Part shown: positions 5,792 through 11,793 of the stretch, one piece after another | How positions within the stretch are numbered: the stretch's first letter is position 1 | How the letters are laid out: the number at the start of each line of letters is the position of its first letter | DNA from: Bacteroidaceae bacterium | GTDB taxonomy: Bacteria; Bacteroidota; Bacteroidia; Bacteroidales; Bacteroidaceae | Direction: 5' to 3' | Assembly: GCA_016302965.1 (NCBI GenBank) | Contig: JAEDMP010000074.1 | Location: forward strand, 1-11,793 | Length of the DNA: 11,793 bases | Notes under the pieces: generated by a model | What the model saw: the letters and a program-made list of their open reading frames with translations, nothing else | What the model was told of the DNA's origin: nothing | Database searches by the model: none | Made by a program: the position numbers and the translations under genes

Positions 5792-8748
5792 TATGATTTG
5801 AAGAGGTCGGTGTTGGACATCAGACTGTTCAGGTCAATATCCGAGAGGTCGATGTTGTCGAGGTCTTCCGGGCTGAGGTTGCTCAGGTCGATTCCGTTCA
5901 GCAGTTCCGGCTTTTGCTCGTCTGTCGTCTGGTTGTTGTTGGGCTGTTCCTTGAACTGCAGGTCTTCCTGGATGGTGCAGGGGATAGATACCCAGACCGA
6001 GGTGCCTTTGCCGAGTTGCGACATCACCTCAATCTTGCCGCCCATCTGTTCCACCAGTTCCTTGCAGATGTTCAGGCCCAGTCCGGAGCCCCGGCGTTCT
6101 CCGGTCTCGTTTTCAGTGAACCGCTCGAAGAGGCGGCTCAGGTGTTCCTTGGAGATGCCGCTTCCCGTATCGTCGATGGTGAAGTAGAGGTTTTGCGAGT
6201 GATAATAGGTCTTGGCGGTGATGGTACCCTGGTGGGTGTAGTGAGCCGCATTGGCGGCCAGATGGCTCACCACGCGTCCCACCTGCTCGGTGTCGATGTC
6301 CACCATCAGTTTGTTGTAGGGGCAGTCAATCGCCACCTTCACTTCTTGGCTCAGATATTTGCTCCATCCCATCTGCAGGTTGGAGGCGAAGAGTGGCACG
6401 AAGTCCACCACCTCACGCTTGAATTCCACCATGTGGGCATCGAGACGGGAGAGGAAGAGGATATCGTTGATGAGTTGCAGCAGGATATTGGTATTCTTCT
6501 TGATTTCCTCCACAAAGATAGCTTCGTCTTCGGGAGCGTGTTCCACGTCAAAGAGTTCGGCAAAACCGATGACGGCATTCAGCGGTGTTCTGATTTCGTG
6601 GCTCATGTTCTTCAGGAAGGCGTTCTTGATTACTTCCGCCTCGTGGGCCTTGGCCGATTCCTGTTCCATCTGTTTCTCTGTGTGCATCAGCTGGCTCATG
6701 TTGCGGCAGAGGGCAAAATAGTGGTCCAGTGCTCCGTTTTTGTTGTAGATGGGTACGGCGTTGAACGACATATACTGGTCTATTCCGCCTGCTTCCTTGA
6801 AGATGGTTTTGAGCATCAGGCTGACGGTTTTTCCTTGCAGGGAGTCCATCTCCTCAAATACCTTGATGACCCGCATCCAGTGGGAACGGTCAACCATCCG
6901 CAGGCAGCGCAGCTGGCTGAGCACCAGCTTGGGCTGGTTCATGTTCGGGGTAATGATGATTTCCTTCTTTTTGGGGTCATAGTGGGCCACGTTGATGTCA
7001 CTCTCTTCCAGCACATAGTTGATGTTGTCCACATAGGTCTGGATATGCCGGGTGGCCTGGCTGATGAGCTGGGCCTGGTGGCGTTCCTGCTGGATGGTGC
7101 ACACCATCTCGGTGATGTCGTTGCCTACACAGTAGAAACAGTCGAGTTGTCCGTTCTTGTCGTGGATGGGGATGATGACCGACTGATAGTAGAACATGCC
7201 CCTCCGGTGGATGAAGCGGAGTTTGTTCTGGGCACGGAGCTCATCAAAGTTGATGATGGACGAAGAGTGGATTACCCGCTCCTGGCTGAGGTCGATGTCG
7301 CAGAAAGGCGGGATGTCATTGAAGTGGATGCGTGCTTTCAGCAGCCCCTCCCAATCCGTGATACCCAAGGTCTGTATGGTCCTGTTGTTGGCGTCGAGCA
7401 GATAGCCGTTTTTGTCGAAATAGGCGGTATCGGCCATCGAGGTATTGAAGATGGTGGAGAATCTCAGCAGCTGGTTGCGGGTATTGGAACGCTGCTTGTA
7501 TTCGGTGGTCATCTCACGCTGTGTGCCGAGCAATACCGATGGATGGCCGTCCTTGGTTCTGAGGATGGAGATGCTGAGTTGGAAATAGCGGGTGGTGCCG
7601 TTCTCCTTGCTGGTCACCATGAGTGTTTCATCGCTGATTTGTCCTGTCTTGATGCGCTTGATGGTATGGTCGATACGCTTCAGGTCCTGGTTGATGTAGA
7701 GCACGTCCAGTCCCAGACTGTTGTGGATGATCTGGCTCTTCTTTTTCCCCTGAGGGGTGATGATGGCAAAGCTGCTGGCTTCTATGTCATACGTCCAAAT
7801 TGTGAGGTTGCCCGATTCCATGTAGAGTGCCAGACGTTTGCTTTGCTTTTCAAGATTCTCCTTGATTCTGAGCGACTGCAGCCGATAGAACACGTGGAAG
7901 ACGATGGCAATACCCAGCAAACCAGCCAGCATCAGGGCTATATTCCACACCCATTGGGGAATGCCCGACTCTTTGTATTCAGGATAGAACCATTTGTTTT
8001 TCAGTGTCTGCACCTCGTCGTTGATGACCATCAGGGTGTATACGCTGTCTATCTTGGCCAGCAGCGCCGTGTCGTTCGACATGAAGCGGTATTCGCCGTG
8101 CTCCATGGAGATGGGGGTGAGTGTGAGGTTGTCGAGTTTGTAGTGGTTTTTCAGCCATTTCAGCGAGAGCGTGTTCCAGAGCACCTGTCCGCTGTCGCAG
8201 GCATTCACGTGGATTACCGCTTCCTTCATGTCATCGTAGGGGATGGCCTTGTTTCCCATTCCTTTCCCAATCAGATAGTTGTGGCTGAAGCTGTTGTCGT
8301 GGACGATGACCGTTTCCTTGCCCAGGTCATCCTGTTTCTTCATGGTGGTGGGATGGCTCTTGGGCGAGAGGATGCTGTGGGTGAAGAGGCATACCACGCT
8401 GTGGCCGTAGTGGGCATAGCTGTCGTGATAGTCGGCGTACATACCCAGTATCAGGTCTGAGTGCCCTTCGCGCAGGTTATTGTAGGCATCGTGGCTCTCT
8501 TTCAGTCTCACCACAAAGGGGATGTCGAGACGGTGCATCACCGCCTTTACCAGGTCGATGTTGAATCCCACGCTTTCTCCCTCATCATTTATGAAGGCAA
8601 AGGGCCATAAGTCCCATGCGTCTTCATAGACCAGAGGATGCTCTTGGGTGTATTTCTGGTGGATATCTTCCGTCTCGGCAGAGGCTTGCGCGGTCAGGAG
8701 GAAGGCGAAGACAATGATCAGGCAGGTCTTGATATGGGTTAGTGTCAT
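5791..8748 (-). CDS. Periplasmic-sensor PAS histidine kinase with DL-rich C-terminal tail (first of tandem pair)
   Basis: A 985-aa homologue of the downstream kinase with the same order: signal peptide (about 1-24, IIVFAFLLTAQASA), Venus-flytrap domain (about 37-254, containing NDEGESVGFNIDLV and ending LKNKWFYPEY), a transmembrane helix (about 264-287), PAS-like regions (about 305-415, 425-550, 575-690), HisKA with His717 in MSHEIRTPLNA, and HATPase with N box Asn833, DTGSGI (860-865) and GSGLGL (887-892). In the N box the first Asn and the usual Lys are His829 and His836, but the core Asn is kept, so it is probably active. After the ATPase domain comes an extra tail of about 60 residues (925-985), Q/N-rich then with IDL/DL repeats, absent from its partner. 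It has no receiver domain. It is the first gene of the two-gene unit, behind a promoter at 8826-8855. Confidence 0.9.
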   Translation of the reverse strand: MTLTHIKTCLIIVFAFLLTAQASAETEDIHQKYTQEHPLVYEDAWDLWPFAFINDEGESVGFNIDLVKAVMHRLDIPFVVRLKESHDAYNNLREGHSDLILGMYADYHDSYAHYGHSVVCLFTHSILSPKSHPTTMKKQDDLGKETVIVHDNSFSHNYLIGKGMGNKAIPYDDMKEAVIHVNACDSGQVLWNTLSLKWLKNHYKLDNLTLTPISMEHGEYRFMSNDTALLAKIDSVYTLMVINDEVQTLKNKWFYPEYKESGIPQWVWNIALMLAGLLGIAIVFHVFYRLQSLRIKENLEKQSKRLALYMESGNLTIWTYDIEASSFAIITPQGKKKSQIIHNSLGLDVLYINQDLKRIDHTIKRIKTGQISDETLMVTSKENGTTRYFQLSISILRTKDGHPSVLLGTQREMTTEYKQRSNTRNQLLRFSTIFNTSMADTAYFDKNGYLLDANNRTIQTLGITDWEGLLKARIHFNDIPPFCDIDLSQERVIHSSSIINFDELRAQNKLRFIHRRGMFYYQSVIIPIHDKNGQLDCFYCVGNDITEMVCTIQQERHQAQLISQATRHIQTYVDNINYVLEESDINVAHYDPKKKEIIITPNMNQPKLVLSQLRCLRMVDRSHWMRVIKVFEEMDSLQGKTVSLMLKTIFKEAGGIDQYMSFNAVPIYNKNGALDHYFALCRNMSQLMHTEKQMEQESAKAHEAEVIKNAFLKNMSHEIRTPLNAVIGFAELFDVEHAPEDEAIFVEEIKKNTNILLQLINDILFLSRLDAHMVEFKREVVDFVPLFASNLQMGWSKYLSQEVKVAIDCPYNKLMVDIDTEQVGRVVSHLAANAAHYTHQGTITAKTYYHSQNLYFTIDDTGSGISKEHLSRLFERFTENETGERRGSGLGLNICKELVEQMGGKIEVMSQLGKGTSVWVSIPCTIQEDLQFKEQPNNNQTTDEQKPELLNGIDLSNLSPEDLDNIDLSDIDLNSLMSNTDLFKS

Positions 8749-8825
8749 TCGTGCTTTCTTGGTTTCTGTTTGTTGAGGTCTCTATTTTTGTAGTGAATAG
8801 ATTCCAGGATTTGAATAGCTGAGGG

Positions 8826-8855
8826 CAAAGTTACGGAAAAAAACAGAAACGACAA
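8826..8855 (-). promoter_or_regulatory. Promoter of the tandem kinase operon
   Basis: On the minus strand TTG (8855-8853), a 19-nt spacer and TAACTTTG (8833-8826) match the Bacteroidota housekeeping promoter consensus essentially perfectly. The TTG is preceded by a T-run. Transcription should start near 8819, giving a leader of about 70 nt before the 985-aa kinase. Confidence 0.75.
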
Positions 8856-8880
8856 AAAAAATAGGGGATTTTTTGGAGAT

Positions 8881-8902
8881 AAGAGGCTCTTGTTCACCTC
8901 TT
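8881..8902. promoter_or_regulatory. Inverted repeat in the divergent promoter region
   Basis: AAGAGG (8881-8886) and CCTCTT (8897-8902) form a 6-bp inverted repeat with a 10-nt centre that contains the TTG of the plus-strand promoter. It could be an operator for the 240-aa protein gene. Read as plus-strand RNA it is a weak stem followed by a T-run, but no plus-strand gene lies upstream of it in this window, so a terminator role is unlikely. Confidence 0.3.
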
Positions 8903-8916
8903 TTTATGTAACTTTG
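8890..8916 (+). promoter_or_regulatory. Promoter of the 240-aa protein gene
   Basis: TAACTTTG (8909-8916) is a perfect Bacteroidota -7 box. The nearest TTG (8890-8892) is 16 nt upstream, shorter than the usual 19 or so, so the -33 assignment is unsure. A start near 8923 would leave a leader of about 33 nt before the ATG at 8956. Confidence 0.6.
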
Positions 8917-8955
8917 CACCCACATTCACCCCGATTGACAATACTTTGACCATTT

Positions 8956-9678
8956 ATGAACAGCAACAACCATCCATCGTTCACCATGAACAATACCCAA
9001 CCGGCTCTCGTCAGGGCCTTTTTTGCAGCCTTTGCCGCAGGCGTCCTCTCTGTTGACCGTGAGCGCCAAAGCTCCGCCGACAGTGCCGTGCAGCTGACTC
9101 CCCAACGTGTGAAGCAACTGATGCTGGAGCACTATGAGTCCATCTCCAAACATTTCTTCGACATCATCTATGTGCCGCTCGCTGCCATCCATTATGAACG
9201 CGTCGAGGAACTCACCGACCTCCTGCAGTCGCCCGAGATAGCGCCCACGCTGAAGACACCCGCCGACATCTTCCGCTATGTCTGCCGCACCGAGGAGGCG
9301 CACGAAGATATGGTGACCGAATACCGGCGCAACTTCGCCAGTCTGCTTTCGGGCCGAGTGATGAGTGTGAAGGAGTTTTTCGACGGATTCCCAGCCGGGT
9401 ATCTCCAGGGAGCCGCTGAACCCTGCCGCCATGAGGTGACGCTGCTCACCCGGGTGGTGATGCGTGCCTATTATGCCGGAAAAGAAACGGCAGGACATCG
9501 GGAAGCGGCAGGAACCAACCAGGTTGATCTCTTCTGCCTGCTGCTCGATGCCCTGCAGTGTCTGCTGCATGCAGCCCCCGTCGCGTTGGATGAGGAGGCG
9601 GACCTCAATCAGGCCTTCCTCACCGTATGCCGCTCTGAGGCCAACCTCGCGGCCATGTTGGAGGCGATGCGCGAATAG
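8956..9678 (+). CDS. Unrecognised 240-aa protein
   Basis: I do not recognise a family. The product is rich in Ala, Leu, Glu and Arg and looks mostly alpha-helical, with an Ala/Phe-rich stretch near the N-terminus (about residues 17-33, ALVRAFFAAFAAGVLSV) too weak and too interrupted by charge to call a signal peptide. The middle holds LTPQRVKQLMLEHYESIS and a charged stretch TEEAHEDMVTEYRRN. It is probably cytoplasmic. The ATG at 8956 was chosen because it lies about 33 nt after the expected transcription start; Met11 (8986) is an alternative. A minus-strand frame opposite it is also open, but that product is rich in His, Gly and Val as antisense frames usually are and lacks a promoter, so the plus strand is preferred. 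It is divergent from the kinase pair, sharing a 207-bp promoter region, and ends 4 bp before the convergent GH51 gene. Confidence 0.75.
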   Translation: MNSNNHPSFTMNNTQPALVRAFFAAFAAGVLSVDRERQSSADSAVQLTPQRVKQLMLEHYESISKHFFDIIYVPLAAIHYERVEELTDLLQSPEIAPTLKTPADIFRYVCRTEEAHEDMVTEYRRNFASLLSGRVMSVKEFFDGFPAGYLQGAAEPCRHEVTLLTRVVMRAYYAGKETAGHREAAGTNQVDLFCLLLDALQCLLHAAPVALDEEADLNQAFLTVCRSEANLAAMLEAMRE

Positions 9679-9682
9679 GGTT

Positions 9683-11665
9683 TTACAGACTGATGGTATA
9701 CATCACGAACGAGTAGGGGGCCACCTCTATCTTCATCTCCTTCTGCACCTTTACCTGCTCCTTCACGGGAGCAATGGGCTGCACGTCGAAGTTGTTCTCC
9801 TGGTCGGGCTGACCGGAGAGGGTGGTCTTGGTGGCGAGTTTCTTCAGACTCTTGAAACGCTTCAGGTTGACAGTGGCCTGGCGGGGTTCGGCTGAGTCGT
9901 TGCAGAGTTTCACGTAGAGTTTGCGACCCTTCGAGTCGAGCACAACCGACTGCTCCTGCAGATGGGTCTTCTCACCCTCGAACTTCACACAGTCGCCATA
10001 GAAATAGTCGCCCGACGACTGGCCGAACATCTGCTGCACATAGTAGCTGCAGGTGGGGTAGGCACGCTCGTTGTCGAAATAGATGAGGTTGGGGTTCCAG
10101 TTGGTGGCATTCTTGCGGGCGAAGAGGGGGGCATAGCTCGTCATGCACACCACGTCGGCGTTGCGCTCCACATGAATCAGGTAGAGTGCCTCGGCCAGGG
10201 CGTCGCTCATCTTTTTGTCCTTCGAGGCATACTCACCGAGATAAACCTTGGTCTTGCCGTCGCGGGGATAGCTGTCATACTGGCGGCTCTTCTCGAAATA
10301 GTCACGCTTCTCGTAGTAGTGCTCGTCAAGGATGGGCAGGTCGATTTCCTTGGCCAGTTTCCATCCGTTGTCATAGTCGGGATTGCCGGGATGCGAACCG
10401 GGACCAGCCGTACCTACAATCACAATCTCGGGATGTGCCTCTTGCACCTTCCGGTACATATACTTGAAACGCTCGGCAAACTCAGGCGAAATCTTCTCCT
10501 CATTGCCGATGCCGAGATACTTCAGTCCGAAGGGTTTGGGGTGTCCCTGGTCGGCACGCACCTTGCCCCATTTGGTGGTCACGTCGCCGTTGGCCCACTC
10601 AATCAGGTCGAGAGCGTCCTGCACCCACTCATCCATCTCGTTCATCGGCACCACCTCCTGGGCCTGTTGGGGCCACATGCCCCAGCCGCCGTTGGCTCCC
10701 TGACAGCTCACACCACAGGGCAGGATGGGCACGGGTTCCATCTTCATGTCCTCGCACAACTGGAAATACTCATAGTAGCCCAGTCCCATCGACTGGTGGT
10801 AGCCCCAGGTGTTCTTCATCTGCTTGCGTTGCTCCTTGGGGCCGAGGGTGGTCTTCCACCGGTAGGTGTTCCAGAAACCGTCACCACCGCCATGCACCAC
10901 GCAACCGCCGGGGAAGCGCAGGAACTTGGGATGCAGCGCCTCCAGTGCTTCGGCCAGGTCGCGGCGCAGTCCATGACCCTTATAGGTGTCCTGGGGCATG
11001 AGCGATAGTTGGTCTACATCCACCGTTCCGTTGGTGAGAATCAGGAAACGTAGCATCGCGTTGGGACAGTCGGCATTGGGCTCCAGCGTGCAGCCAAACT
11101 GCTTCCATTGGTTGCTGTCGATGGTGAGGATGGTGTCGGCGAGTATCTTTTCCTCCTTGCCGGGAGCGACGAGTGTCACACGTGTCTGTTTGGCTGTTCG
11201 GTCGATGTTGCGGGCAAAGACGGAGAAGTCGTAGCGGGCTCCCTTCTTCACGGTGATGCCGTCGAAACCGTGGTTCTCCAGTCCGAAGCCTTTCCATCCC
11301 TTGTAGTCATAAAACTCCTTGGTGCGCTCCACCTGCAGGCGCATATAGTTGGGGTTGTTGGGGTGGATGGGGTCTTGCTGCAGGTTCTGGATCAGTCCTA
11401 AGGAGTGGCCGGGACGGATGACGCGCCAGGCTGTTCCGGCTCCCCAGCCGTCGCGCTCGGAGAGGTTGAACTCGAAACTGCCGTTCTGCAGCAGTTCGGC
11501 ATAGAGTCCGCCGTCGGCTGATGAACTGATGTCTTCAAAGAAGATTCCGATGAGTTCGCTGCTGATGGGCTTGCCGCCTTCAGGAGCCTTGATGCTCTTC
11601 TGGGCGTGGGCGCCGAGGGCGGATGCCAAAAGCAGCATACTGAGATTTCGCTTGTTGATTTTCAT
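9683..11665 (-). CDS. Secreted alpha-L-arabinofuranosidase, family GH51
   Basis: Removes terminal arabinofuranose from arabinan or arabinoxylan side chains by a retaining mechanism. At 660 aa it matches the larger Bacteroidota GH51 type. Order: signal peptide (about 1-21, LLLASALGAHA, cleaved before QKSI), an N-terminal strand region (GKPISSELIGIFFEDIS), an inserted carbohydrate-binding-like beta domain (about 75-225), the (beta/alpha)8 catalytic core with FPGG (251-254), probable acid/base Glu389 in GIGNEE and probable nucleophile Glu478 in YLGEYAS, then a C-terminal beta domain (about 520-660). The signal peptide has no lipobox Cys, so the product is expected in the periplasm or outside. 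The ATG (11665-11663) follows the same 12-base leader as rhaA. No SusC/SusD genes are visible beside it, so membership of a polysaccharide utilisation locus cannot be shown. Confidence 0.93.
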   Translation of the reverse strand: MKINKRNLSMLLLASALGAHAQKSIKAPEGGKPISSELIGIFFEDISSSADGGLYAELLQNGSFEFNLSERDGWGAGTAWRVIRPGHSLGLIQNLQQDPIHPNNPNYMRLQVERTKEFYDYKGWKGFGLENHGFDGITVKKGARYDFSVFARNIDRTAKQTRVTLVAPGKEEKILADTILTIDSNQWKQFGCTLEPNADCPNAMLRFLILTNGTVDVDQLSLMPQDTYKGHGLRRDLAEALEALHPKFLRFPGGCVVHGGGDGFWNTYRWKTTLGPKEQRKQMKNTWGYHQSMGLGYYEYFQLCEDMKMEPVPILPCGVSCQGANGGWGMWPQQAQEVVPMNEMDEWVQDALDLIEWANGDVTTKWGKVRADQGHPKPFGLKYLGIGNEEKISPEFAERFKYMYRKVQEAHPEIVIVGTAGPGSHPGNPDYDNGWKLAKEIDLPILDEHYYEKRDYFEKSRQYDSYPRDGKTKVYLGEYASKDKKMSDALAEALYLIHVERNADVVCMTSYAPLFARKNATNWNPNLIYFDNERAYPTCSYYVQQMFGQSSGDYFYGDCVKFEGEKTHLQEQSVVLDSKGRKLYVKLCNDSAEPRQATVNLKRFKSLKKLATKTTLSGQPDQENNFDVQPIAPVKEQVKVQKEMKIEVAPYSFVMYTISL

Positions 11666-11667
11666 GT

Positions 11668-11679
11668 TTTTGTAGTTTA
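11668..11679 (-). promoter_or_regulatory. A-rich translation leader of the GH51 gene
   Basis: Minus-strand TAAACTACAAAA stands exactly 2 nt before the ATG, identical in sequence and spacing to the rhaA leader, and both genes continue ATGAAAA. No Shine-Dalgarno sequence is present. A role as an SD-independent initiation element is inferred. Confidence 0.5.
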
Positions 11680-11747
11680 CATGTTTTGTTATTTGATAGT
11701 TAGATAATATTTGTTCAGGATAGGATGATTCGAAGTTTCGTTTGAGG

Positions 11748-11793
11748 TTTCGATTGCAAATGTTTCGATTGCAAATGTTTCGATTGCAAATGT
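11748..11793. repeat. 15-bp tandem repeat, at least three copies, cut by window edge
   Basis: Three perfect head-to-tail copies of TTTCGATTGCAAATG (plus strand): 11748-11762, 11763-11777 and 11778-11792, with one further base matching a next copy at the edge. A shorter degenerate copy (TTTCGTTTGAGG, 11736-11747) precedes them. The array lies about 80 bp upstream of the GH51 start. On the minus strand, copies followed by another unit read AACATTTG, one base from a -7 box. The full copy number is not visible. Confidence 0.9.

Noticed and set aside
5914..8460. An 848-codon open frame on the plus strand opposite the 985-aa kinase
   Set aside because: It is in exact codon register with the kinase gene, so it stays open because the kinase avoids TTA, CTA and TCA codons. 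Its product is rich in Val, His, Gly and Asp with no domain, and the kinase frame has clear conserved motifs. The same explains the open frames opposite the AraC-type gene and the GH51 gene.
3044..8748. Hybrid two-component systems (kinase fused to receiver and AraC HTH), common in this phylum for polysaccharide sensing
   Set aside because: Both proteins end at or shortly after the HATPase domain. No receiver Asp region or HTH is present, and the periplasmic part is a Venus-flytrap, not a beta-propeller.
8881..8906. Hairpin plus T-run as an intrinsic terminator
   Set aside because: The stem is only 6 bp with a 10-nt loop, and no plus-strand gene in this window lies upstream to be terminated. 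It overlaps a promoter, so an operator is the better guess.
8926..9570. A 214-codon minus-strand frame opposite the 240-aa gene
   Set aside because: Same codon register, His/Gly/Val-rich product and no promoter seen, while the plus strand has a perfect TAACTTTG box and a sensible protein.
11736..11793. CRISPR array at the right edge
   Set aside because: The units are 15 bp and directly adjacent with no spacers between them, so this is a simple tandem repeat.

Overview
The window looks like a chromosomal segment of a Bacteroidota (order Bacteroidales) gut-type bacterium, most likely a Prevotella/Segatella-like genus. The reasons are Bacteroidota-type promoter boxes (TTG, 19-nt spacer, TAnnTTTG), no clear Shine-Dalgarno sequences but A-rich leaders before start codons, a rhamnose kinase-isomerase gene pair with an adjacent AraC-type regulator, and large periplasmic-sensor PAS histidine kinases. 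The genus is inferred, not proven.

Left part (1-2900, all minus strand, read right to left): an AraC-family regulator (probable RhaR), then L-rhamnulokinase (rhaB), then the N-terminal third of L-rhamnose isomerase (rhaA), which runs off the left edge. A TATCTTTG -7 box without a good -33 box lies before rhaB. Short direct repeats upstream of it are candidate regulator sites, which suggests an activator-dependent rhamnose operon.

Middle part (3044-8748, minus strand): two tandem membrane histidine kinases of 985 and 915 aa. Each has a signal peptide, a periplasmic solute-binding (Venus-flytrap) domain, one transmembrane helix, about three PAS-like domains, HisKA and HATPase. Their genes overlap by one base (TAATG). 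Neither has a receiver domain, and no response regulator gene is visible. A near-perfect promoter precedes the pair and a strong hairpin covers its last stop codon. The upstream kinase ends in an unusual tail rich in IDL/DL motifs.

Right part (8749-11793): a divergent intergenic region with promoters facing both ways serves the kinase pair and an unrecognised 240-aa protein gene on the plus strand. That gene ends 4 bp from the end of a convergent gene for a secreted GH51 alpha-L-arabinofuranosidase. The window closes in a 15-bp tandem repeat upstream of that gene.

Together the enzymes fit a plant cell wall (pectin/arabinan) degrader: arabinose release outside the cytoplasm and rhamnose catabolism inside. 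The kinase pair may sense a small periplasmic ligand, but nothing in the sequence ties it firmly to either sugar. The most curious items are the receiver-less kinase pair with its odd tail, two separate three-copy 15-16 bp tandem repeats upstream of minus-strand genes, an identical 12-base leader at identical spacing before rhaA and the GH51 gene, and the orphan 240-aa protein.
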